A stretch of 50,510 nt of DNA from JACQAI01 sp035507915 (GCA_035507915.1 DATJNS010000358.1:1-50510); one strand, 5' to 3'; counted from the stretch's first letter, positions 27,740-37,156 are shown. The notes: generated from the letters alone by a model not told the origin. Numbers and translations are program-made.

Positions 27740-28495
27740 CTAGGCGCCGCTCCCGTGCGATCCCGTCTTGTCGATCGGCTGATCGAGCTGGACCTTGGTG
27801 CGGTGGGTGTCGACGACGCGGCGGCCGTCCGGCGTCACGCCGCGAAAATAGTCGCGCTGCCAGCCCTGCCGGTTGGCCTCGGAGCCGGGCTGCGGCAGGT
27901 CGACGAGGAACCGGCCGCGGCTGGCGGTCCACGTGTCGAACTCGGCCTTGATCTCGGGGTCGCTGGCGAGGTCGCGGATCTCCGGCGTGACCTGCTCGAG
28001 CAGCGCGCGCGGGATCGGGAAGAACGTGCAGAACGGCTCGCCACGCTCGAAGCGGATCCGGCAATTGGGCCGGGTGAAGCGCCAGTTCATGGTGAAGGAA
28101 TACGGCGCCCAGTCGGTCTCGACGATGCCGGTCAACGGGATGATGCCGTCCTTGGGGGCGTTGGGCGGTCCGCCGACCCACAGGTCGTAGCCCGGCTCGG
28201 TGCGCACCAGATAGCCGAGGTGGAACGTGACGACGCCGCAGCCGAAATGCGCGAGGCCGGGCCAGCCCGCATTGTCGAGCTGCTGGATCTGGACGTCGGT
28301 CGGGCGCGCGCCGCCGTTCCAGATCGCCTCGAAGGTGCTCGGGCACAGCACCTCCCAGCCGTGCGCGTTGGCGATGTTGAGCGGCAGGCAGCGATAGGCG
28401 AAGCCCTGAGGCGCCTCGTCCATCCACGGCCGGGTGACCGGCGCTGGACGCACCACGGGCTTGGTGCCCGAGGTTGGATAGAGGATCAGCCGCAT
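27740..28495 (-). CDS. DUF6065 family protein
   Basis: A 251-residue cytoplasmic protein without signal or membrane segments. WMDEAPQGFAYRCLPLNIANAHGWEVLCP (about residues 24-52) and GCGVVTFHLGYLVRTEPGYDLWVGGPPN and NWRFTRPNCRIRFERGEPFCTFFPIPR are strongly conserved-looking blocks matching what I know as DUF6065. Function is unknown; family members often sit by dioxygenase or natural-product genes, not seen here. It is 90 bp upstream of the Bug gene on the same strand and may or may not be co-transcribed. Confidence 0.75.
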   Translation of the reverse strand: MRLILYPTSGTKPVVRPAPVTRPWMDEAPQGFAYRCLPLNIANAHGWEVLCPSTFEAIWNGGARPTDVQIQQLDNAGWPGLAHFGCGVVTFHLGYLVRTEPGYDLWVGGPPNAPKDGIIPLTGIVETDWAPYSFTMNWRFTRPNCRIRFERGEPFCTFFPIPRALLEQVTPEIRDLASDPEIKAEFDTWTASRGRFLVDLPQPGSEANRQGWQRDYFRGVTPDGRRVVDTHRTKVQLDQPIDKTGSHGSGA

Positions 28496-28553
28496 CGCGC
28501 GAGCTTACGCGCAGCCGCGCGCGGCGGCTAGCCGAGGCGCCGGCGCCGCGCTC

Positions 28554-29915
28554 CTACTTCTGGTCTTTCGGCTCGGCGCTGGTCGGCTCGGCTTTGGTCG
28601 CCTCGGGATTGGCGGCGAGCGTGAAGCCGAGCGTCCTCGGCGTCAGCTCGCCCATCGCCTGAAGCAGCCGATAGGTCGCCCGACGCTCGTCGAAAGTCGC
28701 GCCGACCAGGTTGATGCGGGCGTTGTAGAGCTCGTTCTCGGCATCGAGCACGTTGAGGGCGGTCTCGCGGCCGGTGTCGCGCAGGCGCCGCTTCGAGTCG
28801 AACACCTCGGCGGCGAGCGCGACGGCGTTGTCCAACAGATCGACGCGCTCCTTCGCGGTGCGCAGCTCGTTCCACGCGGCTTCGCACTCCTGGCTGACCT
28901 CGCGCGTCACCGCGAGCAGGTTGTCGCGGCTGGCCGCCGTGCGGTAGCTCGCCTCGGCGACCGCCGCCTGGGTCTGGAAGCCGTTGAAGATCTGCCAGCG
29001 GCCCTGCACAAGGACCGACCATTCGGTGCGCTCGCCGACGACGCCGTCGATGTTGTCCTCCTTGTCGCCGCGCGCGAGGATGTCGATGCGCGGGAAGTAA
29101 TCGGCCGCAGCGGCGTCGCGCCGTGTCTCGTTGAAGTCGACCTGGCGTCCGCTGAACGCGATCTGCGGGCTGTCGGAGATCGCGCGCTTGATCGCCTCGT
29201 CCTTGGTCTTCGGCAGGACGGCGTCGGAAACCACCGGATCTTCCATGATGCCCGGCTGGGGCTCGTGGCCGAACAGCTGCATGTAGCGGCCGACTGCCTC
29301 GCGCAGCTGGCCCTCGAACTGGACGCGGCGCTCCTTGGCCGTCTGCAGACGCGCCTTCGACTGCAGGACGTCGACCGAGATGCCGGCGCCGCGCTGCACG
29401 CGCTCGTCCTCGAAGCCGACCTGACGCGCCACCGTCGACTCGTTGTTGAACGCCAGCTCGACGAGACGCGCGTAGCGCAGCACGTCGACGTAGGTGCGCG
29501 CGCCCTCGAACGTCAGGCTTTGGCGCGTCGTGTCGAGCGCGAGCTGGCTCAGCACGCGGTTGATGCGCGCGGCTTCGACGTTGGACTCGCGGCGGAAACC
29601 GTCGAACACGCTTTCGGAGATCGTCAGGCCTCGGGTGTCGCGCCACAGGCGCGACGGATTCTCGCCGATGGTGCGGCGCGCCGGCGTGTCGGCGTATTCG
29701 AGGCCGTAGTTGGCGTCCACGGAGACTTGCGGGTAGTAGCCGGCGACCGCGCCGCGCACGCCCTCGTCGGAACCGAGCACGTCGCGCTGCGCCGCCTTGA
29801 TGCGCGGGTGCTGAGTCAGCAGGAAGACGAGCTCTTCGTTGAGCGAGGCAGCCCAACTTGGACTCGCCGCCGCCGCCACGGCAGTCAGCGCGATACAGGC
29901 TACGATTCGTCTCAT
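28554..29915 (-). CDS. TolC-family outer-membrane channel protein
   Basis: The 453-residue protein begins with a signal peptide (MRRIVACIALTAVAAAASPSWA) if started at ATG 29915; a longer frame adds unneeded residues and lies within the promoter. It has two repeats of the TolC/OEP type, with ISESVFDGFRRESNVEAARI in the first and VQGRWQIFNGFQTQAAVAEA in the second, the usual position of channel-entry strands. The coiled-coil helical parts are Ala/Arg/Glu-rich. It would serve type I secretion or efflux; neither ATPase nor membrane-fusion gene is nearby. The nearest named analogues are type I secretion TolC/AggA proteins. Confidence 0.9.
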   Translation of the reverse strand: MRRIVACIALTAVAAAASPSWAASLNEELVFLLTQHPRIKAAQRDVLGSDEGVRGAVAGYYPQVSVDANYGLEYADTPARRTIGENPSRLWRDTRGLTISESVFDGFRRESNVEAARINRVLSQLALDTTRQSLTFEGARTYVDVLRYARLVELAFNNESTVARQVGFEDERVQRGAGISVDVLQSKARLQTAKERRVQFEGQLREAVGRYMQLFGHEPQPGIMEDPVVSDAVLPKTKDEAIKRAISDSPQIAFSGRQVDFNETRRDAAAADYFPRIDILARGDKEDNIDGVVGERTEWSVLVQGRWQIFNGFQTQAAVAEASYRTAASRDNLLAVTREVSQECEAAWNELRTAKERVDLLDNAVALAAEVFDSKRRLRDTGRETALNVLDAENELYNARINLVGATFDERRATYRLLQAMGELTPRTLGFTLAANPEATKAEPTSAEPKDQK

Positions 29916-29951
29916 GACGCCAAAAAAACGTGCCCCTGCCGCAGCTTGGCG

Positions 29952-29980
29952 ACTATGCAAAGCGTGATTCGGCAAGTCAA
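29952..29980 (-). promoter_or_regulatory. Sigma-70-type promoter of the tolC-like gene
   Basis: TTGACT (five of six), 17 bp, CATAGT (four of six) on the minus strand, about 37 bp ahead of ATG 29915, in an AT-richer stretch. Spacing is ideal and it excludes the longer start at 29984. Confidence 0.6.
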
Positions 29981-30155
29981 ACAATTTTAATTATCTTCCG
30001 GGTTGAGCGACGGCCGGCCGACGCGCCGGATTGCGAATTTATCGCAGACCGGCAAGCGCTTGGCGAGCGGGCCCCGGAGGCCGGCGGGCGCAGCTTCCAT
30101 GCCGAACCGACCGGTGCGTAATATTCCGGCCACAGGTCCAACCCAAGGCCCGTCC

Positions 30156-31892
30156 ATGCACCAGCCGGATTCGCGCCCCCGCCGCGCCGGCGGCCGTCGG
30201 CGCGCCGCCGTTCGCGCCGCCGTCCTCGCTGCCGTTCTCGGGGCGGCGACGGCGCTCGTCGCGCTCCCGGCCCGGGCCGCCGTCGCCGGGGGTGACGCCG
30301 CCGTGCCGGCGGCGTCCCAGGACCCGCGGCTGCTCAAGCTCCAGACCCTGCTCGCCGAGCTCGAGCTCTATCGCGGTCCGATCGACGGCCAGCCGAGCCC
30401 GGCGCTGTCGGCGGCGCTGCGCGAGGTTCTGCAAACGACGTCGCTGCCGCCGAACGACCAGCCGAGCGACCAGCTGTTCGACCAACTCGAAGCGCGCGTG
30501 CGCATGCAGCGGTTGACCCGCTTCCTCGCCACGCTCGGCCGCGAGCAAACCGAACACGCCCGCGAGGCGCTGTTGAGCCAGCCCGCGACGCGCGACCTCG
30601 TCGCCCCACCCGCCGCCGGTCCCGGCGGCCCGGACGCCCAGACGGCACCGCCGGCGGGCGCGGCGTTCGCCTGCGCGCGGGCGCCGACCCCGAGCTGCCT
30701 GATCGCCGCCGCGCTCGAGGCGAGCGACGCGATCGAGGAGCCGCGGCTGCGCGACTGGGCGCTCAGCGAGATCGTCAAGGCGCAAGCGCGCGCCGGCGAG
30801 GGCGACGCGGCGCGCGCGACGATCCGGCGGATCGCCGACGCCCGCCAGATCGTCGTCAGCCTGCGCGACGTCGCGACCCTGCGCGCCGAACGGCGTGACA
30901 TCGACGGCGCGCTCTCGACCGCTGCGTCGATCCCCGACGACCTCGAGCGGGTCGACGCGGTGCTCGCCATCGCGGCACGCCAGATCGACGGCGGTCAGCC
31001 GGACGGCGCGCGCGCCAGCCTCGATCGCATCGACGCCGCCGTCGACCGGCTGAAAGAACCGCTGCAGCGGGTCGCGTTGCGCGCGCGCATCGCGAGCCTG
31101 CGCTGGCGCGCGGGCGACCATGATGGCGCCGACGCCGCGTTGGCGGCGGCCGAGCAGGACGCCGACCGCGTGCCGTCGCACGACGGCCGCGGCACCGGGC
31201 TCGGTTTCGTCGCGACGGCGCTCGCCGAGATGAACCGCCCGGCCGACGCGACGCGGCTGATCCTCGACGATCGCATCGCCGACTCGGCGCCCGCGGCGCT
31301 CGCCGCGACGGCGGGCGCCGCCGCCCGCGCCGGCGACCTGCCCGAAGCCGACCGCCTCGCCGGGCTGATCGACGAGCCGCGCTTCCGCGCGGTCGCGCTG
31401 GCGCAGCTGGCCGCCATCGAGACACGGCGGAACGAGCCCACGCGCGCGATCGATCGCCTTGCCGAAGCCGACCGGGTCGCGCGCGGCATCGACGAGGCGA
31501 CCTGGCGCGACTATCCGTTGAGCCGGATCGCCCAGGGCTACGTCGATCTGAAGCAGCCCGAGCGGGCGGTCGCGGCCGCGCGCGCGATCGGCGACGCCGC
31601 GACCCGCGCGCGGCTCCTGTTCGTGATCGCACACCTTGAGGCGGCGCAAGGCTTGCCCGAGGCGGCCGACACTGCCGCGGCCGCCGAACAGACGACCGAG
31701 ACGATCGTCGCGCCGCTCGACCTGTGCTGGATGCTGACCGACGTCGCGACCGCGTACACCGACGACGGCGACCGCGCGGCCGCCGACGCCATGCTGAAGC
31801 GCGCCGTCGAGGTCGCGGTCTCGATCCAGGAACCGGCCAGCCGTGCGCGCGCCTTCAGCCGCATCGCCGGCGTCATGGTTGGGCAATCTTGA
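30156..31892 (+). CDS. Large periplasmic helical-repeat protein with peptidoglycan-binding-like motif
   Basis: From ATG 30156 the 578-residue protein has a basic start and hydrophobic signal (AVRAAVLAAVLGAATALVALPARA). Near residues 55-75, LQTLLAELELYRGPIDGQPSPALSAALREVL resembles a PG_binding_1 repeat (the GPIDG core). Residues from about 170 to the end are repeated ~35-residue helical pairs of TPR/SEL1 style, with recurrent A..LA.I...R and D...A..A.I. I do not recognise the full architecture. A possible TAATAT -10 lies at 30119. Upstream frame (from 30003) lacks signal features, so I ignore it. Role, perhaps envelope scaffold, is inference. Confidence 0.65.
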   Translation: MHQPDSRPRRAGGRRRAAVRAAVLAAVLGAATALVALPARAAVAGGDAAVPAASQDPRLLKLQTLLAELELYRGPIDGQPSPALSAALREVLQTTSLPPNDQPSDQLFDQLEARVRMQRLTRFLATLGREQTEHAREALLSQPATRDLVAPPAAGPGGPDAQTAPPAGAAFACARAPTPSCLIAAALEASDAIEEPRLRDWALSEIVKAQARAGEGDAARATIRRIADARQIVVSLRDVATLRAERRDIDGALSTAASIPDDLERVDAVLAIAARQIDGGQPDGARASLDRIDAAVDRLKEPLQRVALRARIASLRWRAGDHDGADAALAAAEQDADRVPSHDGRGTGLGFVATALAEMNRPADATRLILDDRIADSAPAALAATAGAAARAGDLPEADRLAGLIDEPRFRAVALAQLAAIETRRNEPTRAIDRLAEADRVARGIDEATWRDYPLSRIAQGYVDLKQPERAVAAARAIGDAATRARLLFVIAHLEAAQGLPEAADTAAAAEQTTETIVAPLDLCWMLTDVATAYTDDGDRAAADAMLKRAVEVAVSIQEPASRARAFSRIAGVMVGQS

Positions 31893-31926
31893 GCGCTCGC
31901 CCGGCCGACCGATCCCCGGCCGGCCA

Positions 31927-32808
31927 ATGAAGGTGGCCGTGATCGGCGCGACCGGGCGCACCGGCCGTCGCGTCGTCGCGCGCCTGTGCGACGGCGGCCA
32001 CGCCGTCACCGCGCTCGGCCTGACGGAAGCCAAGCTCGGCATGCTCGACGGACGCGCCGACGCGCACGCGATCGATCTGGGCGGCGACGGCGAAACCCGC
32101 GCCCGGCTCGCCACGCTGCTCGCGCCGGCCGAGGTCGTCGTGAGCTGCGCGCACGCCCGCTTCACCGGCGCGATCCTGGCGGCGCTGCCGGCGCGCGGCC
32201 CGCGCCTGGTGCTGATGGGCTCGGTGCGCCGCTACCTGCCGATCCCCGACCGCGACGGCGCCGAGATCGCCGCGGGCGAGCGCGTGTTCGACGCCTCGGG
32301 CCGGCCCGGCGTGATGCTGCACGCCTCGATGATCTTCGGCACGGCGGACGACGGCAACGTCAGCCGCGTGCTGCGGCTGCTGGCGCGCTGGCCGGCTGCC
32401 GTGCCGATCGTGCTGCCGCTGCCCGCCGGCGGCCGTCGGCTGGTTCAGCCGATCTTCATCGACGACGCCGCCGCCGCCGTGGTCGCCGCGGTCGAGCGGC
32501 CGGCCAGCGACGGCCCGCCGCTGGTGCTCGCTGGCCCGACGCCGATCGCCTATCGGCAGATGATCGAGCAATGCGCGGCGGCGCTCGGTCGGCGCGCCCG
32601 GATCGTCGCGGTGCCAATCGGCGCGCTGGTGGCGCTCGCCGCGGCCGCCGCCCGTTGCGGCATCAAGCTGCCGCTCGACGCCGCCGAGCTGCGCCGCGCC
32701 GGCCAGGACAAGGCGTTCGACATCGCGCCGATGATCGCGCGGCTGGGCGTCCATCCGGTCGACTTCGCCACCGGGCTCGCGCGCATGGCGCCGGCCGTGT
32801 CGGCCTAA
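31927..32808 (+). CDS. NAD(P)-binding Rossmann-fold protein, NmrA/SDR-a type
   Basis: The 293-residue protein starts at ATG 31927 with MKVAVIGATGRTGRRVV, a classic atypical SDR Gly motif (7-13). No YxxxK catalytic pair is evident, which is usual for NmrA-like or complex I NDUFA9-like members that bind NAD(P)(H) for redox sensing or reductase roles. PVIFIDDAAAAVVAAVE-type segment near residue 180 supports the family. Its function is unknown. Its 3' end overlaps the convergent GT2 gene by 4 bp. Confidence 0.8.
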   Translation: MKVAVIGATGRTGRRVVARLCDGGHAVTALGLTEAKLGMLDGRADAHAIDLGGDGETRARLATLLAPAEVVVSCAHARFTGAILAALPARGPRLVLMGSVRRYLPIPDRDGAEIAAGERVFDASGRPGVMLHASMIFGTADDGNVSRVLRLLARWPAAVPIVLPLPAGGRRLVQPIFIDDAAAAVVAAVERPASDGPPLVLAGPTPIAYRQMIEQCAAALGRRARIVAVPIGALVALAAAAARCGIKLPLDAAELRRAGQDKAFDIAPMIARLGVHPVDFATGLARMAPAVSA

Positions 32809-33677
32809 CGCCGCCGCGCGTCGAGCCACCAGGCGCGCAGCAGCAGGCCGGCCGCCAGCGCCAGCCAGATCGCGTCGAGCACGGGGCGCGGGTAGCGGTC
32901 GGCGAAATGCGTGACGAAGTAGCGCCGGAACCCGCGCGCCTTGTGCGCCTCGACGAAGCGCGCGGTGGCGCCGCTGGTGCCCTTCACGTGCGTGCAGACC
33001 AGCTCCGGCACGAAATAGGCGACACCGCCACGCCGACGATGGCGCAGGCAGAAATCGAGATCCTCGACGTGGAGGAAATAGCCCTCGTCCATGCCGCCCA
33101 GCGCGTCGAAGGTGGTCCGCGCCATCGCCATGAAGGCGCCCGAGATCGCCGGGACCTCGATCATCGCGGCGGGCAGCGGCCGGTCGTTGAGATTGAGGCG
33201 CGGTGCCCAGCGCGCCGGCAGCACGCGGTCGAGCCGCAGCGCCTCGACCAGGCATTGCCAGGGGGTGCCCGCGTTGCGCCGGCCGCCGCGCTGCTCGGCG
33301 CCCGAGGGGTCGACGAGCCGCACGGTCGCGATCCACGGCCGGGCCGGCGTGCCGACCGCCGCCAGCAGCGCCGCGACGCTGCCGGGCGCGATCAGGCAGT
33401 CGGGATTGAGCAGCAGCAGGACCGGGCGCGACGTCGCGCGCGCGCCGAGATTGCAACCGGCCGCGAAGCCAACATTGCCGTGACCCGTCAGCACGGTGAG
33501 CCGCGACGTGGCGGCGGCGCGCGCGCGCAGCGCCGCCACGCAAGCGGCGTCGTTGCCGTTGTCGACCACGACGACCTCGCCGACCGCCGGCTCGGCGAGC
33601 ACGCGCTCGAGGCCGGCGTGCAGGGTCGCGCCGGTGTGGTACGAGACGATGACGACGCTGACGGTGCCGTCGGTCAC
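32805..33677 (-). CDS. Glycosyltransferase family 2, rhamnosyltransferase-like
   Basis: The 290-residue protein opens with VSVVIVSYHTGATLHAGLERVLAE, then VVVDNGNDA, LLLLNPDCLI (metal/nucleotide region) and HVEDLDFCLRHRRRG, whose Glu-Asp is the expected catalytic base. A C-terminal hydrophobic tail (AIWLALAAGLLLRAWWL) could anchor it in the membrane. This WbbL-like arrangement is typical of rhamnosyl and related transferases, and it is the last gene of the dTDP-rhamnose operon, so L-rhamnose transfer to O-antigen or exopolysaccharide is the best guess. Starts with GTG. Confidence 0.86.
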   Translation of the reverse strand: MTDGTVSVVIVSYHTGATLHAGLERVLAEPAVGEVVVVDNGNDAACVAALRARAAATSRLTVLTGHGNVGFAAGCNLGARATSRPVLLLLNPDCLIAPGSVAALLAAVGTPARPWIATVRLVDPSGAEQRGGRRNAGTPWQCLVEALRLDRVLPARWAPRLNLNDRPLPAAMIEVPAISGAFMAMARTTFDALGGMDEGYFLHVEDLDFCLRHRRRGGVAYFVPELVCTHVKGTSGATARFVEAHKARGFRRYFVTHFADRYPRPVLDAIWLALAAGLLLRAWWLDARRR

Positions 33678-33695
33678 GAGGGGGACGCCAGAGCG

Positions 33696-34571
33696 TCAGC
33701 CCTCGCGGGCGATCCGCCGCAGATACTCGCCATACTGGTTCTTGCTGAGAGGCTCGGCCAGCCGCTCGAGGTCGCGCGCCGTGATCAGCCCCTTGCGGAA
33801 CGCGATCTCCTCGACGCAGGCGATCTTGAGGCCCTGGCGCTCCTCGATCGTGCGCACGAACTCGCTCGCCTGGAGCAGCGATTCGTGCGTGCCGGTGTCG
33901 AGCCAGGCGGTGCCGCGCCCGAGCTGCTCGACCGAGAGACGCCCTTGCTCGAGATAGCGCCGGTTGACGTCGGTGATCTCGAGCTCGCCGCGCGCCGACG
34001 GCTTGATCGACTCGGCGATCGCGATCACGTCGCTGTCGTAGAAATAGAGCCCGGTGACGGCGTAGTTCGATTTCGGCCGCTTGGGCTTCTCCTCGATGCT
34101 GAGCGGCGCGCCGCTCGCATCGAAGGCGATCACGCCGTAGCGCTCCGGATCGCGCACGTGATAGCCGAACACCGTGGCGCCGCCCGCGCGTCCGTTCGCG
34201 CGCACCAGCTTGGCCTCGAGATCGTGGCCGAAAAAGATGTTGTCGCCGAGCACCAGCGCGCAGCCATCGCGGCCGATGAAGTCGCGACCGATCAGGAAGG
34301 CCTGCGCCAGGCCCTCGGGCCTGGGCTGCACCGCGTAGGCGATCGCGAGGCCCCACTGGCTGCCGTCGCCCAGGAGCGCGCGGAACGCGCGCGCGTCGTC
34401 GGGCGTCGTGATCACCAGGATGTCGCGCAGCCCGGCCAGCATCAGGGTCGACAGCGGGTAGTAGACCATCGGCTTGTCGAACACCGGCAGCAGCTGCTTG
34501 CTGACCACCTGGGTCACCGGATAGAGCCGCGTGCCGGCGCCGCCCGCGAGGATGATGCCCTTGCGGCTCAT
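33696..34571 (-). CDS. rfbA: Glucose-1-phosphate thymidylyltransferase
   Basis: A 291-residue nucleotidyltransferase forming dTDP-glucose from dTTP and glucose-1-phosphate, the first step of dTDP-L-rhamnose synthesis. LAGGAGTRLYPVTQVVSKQLLPVFDKPMVYYPLS (8-41) is the signature, with GDNIFFG, VTGLYFYD and EEIAFRKGLI later. Its ATG overlaps the rfbD stop (ATGA), giving translational coupling. Length and motifs are full; also called rmlA. Confidence 0.96.
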   Translation of the reverse strand: MSRKGIILAGGAGTRLYPVTQVVSKQLLPVFDKPMVYYPLSTLMLAGLRDILVITTPDDARAFRALLGDGSQWGLAIAYAVQPRPEGLAQAFLIGRDFIGRDGCALVLGDNIFFGHDLEAKLVRANGRAGGATVFGYHVRDPERYGVIAFDASGAPLSIEEKPKRPKSNYAVTGLYFYDSDVIAIAESIKPSARGELEITDVNRRYLEQGRLSVEQLGRGTAWLDTGTHESLLQASEFVRTIEERQGLKIACVEEIAFRKGLITARDLERLAEPLSKNQYGEYLRRIAREG

Positions 34572-35497
34572 CGCTCCGGTCCGGTTCCGGCCGCGGCCCG
34601 AGGCGCGTCGATCAGCGCGTCGAGCACGCGATCGAGCGCCGCCGGCCAGTCGCACGGCGCGATGCCGTAAACACGCGCGAGCTTGTCGGTCGCGAGCACC
34701 GAGTTCGCCGGGCGGCGCGCCGGCGTGGGGTAGTCGGCGGTCGTGATCGCGCTCAGGGTCGGCACCTTTCGGCCGCGCGCCGCGAGGCGTCGGAAGATCG
34801 CCTCGGCGAAGCCGTGCCAGGTGGTCGCCGGCGCGCCGACGTAATGGAACGTCCCGAGCAGCGCCGGATCGTTTGGCGCGCCCGGGGGCGCCAGCAGCGC
34901 GCCGGCGATCCGCGCGATCGTGCGCGCGATGTCGGCCGCCTCGGTCGGGCAGCCGCGCTGGTCGGCGACGATGCCGAGCGCCGGCCGTTCGGCGCCCAGA
35001 CGCAGCATGGTCTTGACGAAGTTGTTGCCGTGCGCGCCGAACACCCAGGCGGTGCGCAGGATGACGTGGCGCGCGCAGCGCGTGCGGATCGCCGCCTCGC
35101 CGGCCTCCTTGCTGGCGCCGTAGACGCCGAGCGGCGCGACCGGATCGTCCTCGACGTAGGGGCCGGGCTTGGCGCCGTCGAACACGTAGTCGGTCGACAG
35201 GTGGATCAGCGGCACCGACTGGGCGGCACAGGCCTCGGCCAGGTGGGCGGCGCCGTCGCGGTTGACCGCGAAGGCGCGCGCGCTCTCCTGCTCGGCCTTG
35301 TCGACCGCGGTGTAGGCGGCGGCGTTGACGACCAGACCGGGCCGCATGCGCGCGAACGCGTGACCGACCGCGGCGCGATCGGCGATGTCGGCGCTGGCGC
35401 GGTCGGCGCCGACGACGCGCAGACCGTCGGGCCACCGCTGGTCGATCAGCTCGCGCCCGATCTGGCCGCCCGCCCCGAACACCAGCACGGGGGTCAT
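34568..35497 (-). CDS. rfbD: dTDP-4-dehydrorhamnose reductase
   Basis: A 309-residue SDR that reduces dTDP-4-keto-L-rhamnose to dTDP-L-rhamnose with NAD(P)H. FGAGGQIGREL (7-17), NAAAYTAVDKAE (58-69), HLSTDYVFDG (99-108) and Tyr126-x3-Lys130 are the family motifs. I start at ATG 35497, overlapping the rfbB stop by 4 bp; a frame extension to 35569 falls inside rfbB and lacks the Rossmann start. Also called rmlD. Confidence 0.95.
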   Translation of the reverse strand: MTPVLVFGAGGQIGRELIDQRWPDGLRVVGADRASADIADRAAVGHAFARMRPGLVVNAAAYTAVDKAEQESARAFAVNRDGAAHLAEACAAQSVPLIHLSTDYVFDGAKPGPYVEDDPVAPLGVYGASKEAGEAAIRTRCARHVILRTAWVFGAHGNNFVKTMLRLGAERPALGIVADQRGCPTEAADIARTIARIAGALLAPPGAPNDPALLGTFHYVGAPATTWHGFAEAIFRRLAARGRKVPTLSAITTADYPTPARRPANSVLATDKLARVYGIAPCDWPAALDRVLDALIDAPRAAAGTGPER

Positions 35498-36567
35498 GGC
35501 GGGCCCGCCGATTGCCGCGCGACGCCGAGCCGGTCGCCGGCATAGCCGCTGGCACGCACCCGCTCCCACCAGGCGCGGTTGTCGAGATACCAGGCGACGG
35601 TGCGCTCGAGGCCGCTGGCGAACGTCTCGCGCGGTGCCCAGCCGAGCTCCGCGCGCAGCTTGGTGGGGTCGATCGCATAGCGCAGATCATGCCCCGGCCG
35701 GTCGGCAACGAACGCGATCAGCCCGCGGCGCGGACCGCCCGGCAGCGGCCCGACCAGGCGGTCGACCAGGTCGCAGATCGCCTCGACGACCGCCAGATTG
35801 TTCCGCTCGGAATCGCCGCCGACATTATACGTCTCGCCCAGCCGCCCGCCGTTCAGGATCGTCCACAGGGCGCGCGCGTGATCCTCGACATAGAGCCAGT
35901 CGCGCACGTTCTCGCCCTTGCCGTAGACCGGCAGGGGCTTGCCGAGCAGCGCGTTGACGGTGACGAGGGGGATCAACTTCTCCGGGAACTGCCAGGGGCC
36001 GTAATTGTTCGAGCAGTTGCTCGTCACCACTGGCAGACCGAACGTATGGTGCCAGGCGCGCACGAAATGATCGGAGGCCGCCTTGCTGGCCGAATAGGGC
36101 GAGTTGGGCGCGTAGGCCGTCGTCTCGCTGAAGCGCCCGGAGGCCCCGAGCGAGCCGTAGACCTCGTCGGTCGAGACGTGATGGAAGCGGAATGCGGCGC
36201 GGCGCCCGGCCGGCAGGGCGTGCCAATAATCGAGCGCCGCCTCGAGCAGCGTGACGGTGCCCACCGTGTTGTTGTGCAGGAAGGCGCGCGGCCCGTCGAT
36301 CGAGCGGTCGACATGGGTTTCCGCGGCCAGGTGCATGATCGCGTCAGGCCGGTGCAGGCGCAGCACCCGGTCGACCTCGGCGCGGTCGCAGATGTCGACC
36401 TGCTCGAACGCGTAGCGCGGGTCGCGCGCGGCCTCGGCCACGCTCTCCGGGCTGGCCGCGTAGGTCAGCTTGTCGAGGTTGACGACCGACGCATTGGTCT
36501 CGCGCAGCACCAGCCGGATCACCGCCGACCCGATGAAACCGGCACCCCCGGTGACGAGCAGCTTCAT
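35494..36567 (-). CDS. rfbB: dTDP-glucose 4,6-dehydratase
   Basis: A 357-residue extended SDR converting dTDP-glucose to the 4-keto-6-deoxy intermediate. GGAGFIGSAVIRL (7-19), NLDKLTYAASPESV, AAETHVDRSI (81-90), HHVSTDEVYG with Thr133, Asp134, Glu135 of the dehydratase triad, and Tyr158-x3-Lys162 are present; SNCSNNYGPWQFPEKLIP is diagnostic. It lies 19 bp after rfbC and overlaps rfbD. Also called rmlB. Confidence 0.96.
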   Translation of the reverse strand: MKLLVTGGAGFIGSAVIRLVLRETNASVVNLDKLTYAASPESVAEAARDPRYAFEQVDICDRAEVDRVLRLHRPDAIMHLAAETHVDRSIDGPRAFLHNNTVGTVTLLEAALDYWHALPAGRRAAFRFHHVSTDEVYGSLGASGRFSETTAYAPNSPYSASKAASDHFVRAWHHTFGLPVVTSNCSNNYGPWQFPEKLIPLVTVNALLGKPLPVYGKGENVRDWLYVEDHARALWTILNGGRLGETYNVGGDSERNNLAVVEAICDLVDRLVGPLPGGPRRGLIAFVADRPGHDLRYAIDPTKLRAELGWAPRETFASGLERTVAWYLDNRAWWERVRASGYAGDRLGVARQSAGPP

Positions 36568-36586
36568 GGCGGCGGCGCGCCCAGGG

Positions 36587-37156
36587 TCATGCCGGGGGCG
36601 CGTAGCGGAAGTAGCTCGGCAGGTCGGCGAGCTTCGGGTTGCGCTTGTCCTTGTCGGACAGCACCGCGTGCGCCGGGTCGACCGGCCAGGCGATGCCGAG
36701 CGCCGGATCGTTCCACAGGATGCCCTTGTCGTGCTCGGGCGAGTAGACCGCCGACACCTTGTACATGACCTCGGTGTCGGGCTCCAACGTGCAGAACCCG
36801 TGGGCGAAGCCGACCGGGATCAGGAGCTGGCTGGGGTCGTCGGCGTTCAGCCGCAGCGCGACGTGCCGGCCGAAGGTCGGTGAGCCGGTCCTGACGTCGA
36901 CCGCGACGTCGAAGATGCTGCCGCGCGTGACGCGCATCAGCTTGTGCTGGGCGAACGGCTCGGTCTGGAAGTGCAGCCCGCGCACCACCCCGGCCCGGCG
37001 CGACAGCGAATGGTTGTCCTGGACGAAGACGACGTCGATGCCGTGCGCCGCCAGAGCGCGCTGGTTGTAGCTCTCGACAAAGAATCCGCGCTCGTCCTCG
37101 AACTTGGTCGGCACGATCAGCTTGACGTCGGGGAGGGCGGTCGGGGTGACGCGCAT
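36587..37156 (-). CDS. rfbC: dTDP-4-dehydrorhamnose 3,5-epimerase
   Basis: A 189-residue cupin-fold epimerase. DERGFFVESYN (21-31), VQDNHSLSRRAGVVRGLHFQ with catalytic His62, Lys72, FDVAVDVR, PVGFAHGF and Tyr132 (VMYKVSAVY) are all conserved. It is the first gene of the operon rfbC-rfbB-rfbD-rfbA-GT2, preceded by a good promoter. Together the four enzymes make dTDP-L-rhamnose for surface glycan. Also called rmlC. Confidence 0.96.
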   Translation of the reverse strand: MRVTPTALPDVKLIVPTKFEDERGFFVESYNQRALAAHGIDVVFVQDNHSLSRRAGVVRGLHFQTEPFAQHKLMRVTRGSIFDVAVDVRTGSPTFGRHVALRLNADDPSQLLIPVGFAHGFCTLEPDTEVMYKVSAVYSPEHDKGILWNDPALGIAWPVDPAHAVLSDKDKRNPKLADLPSYFRYAPPA

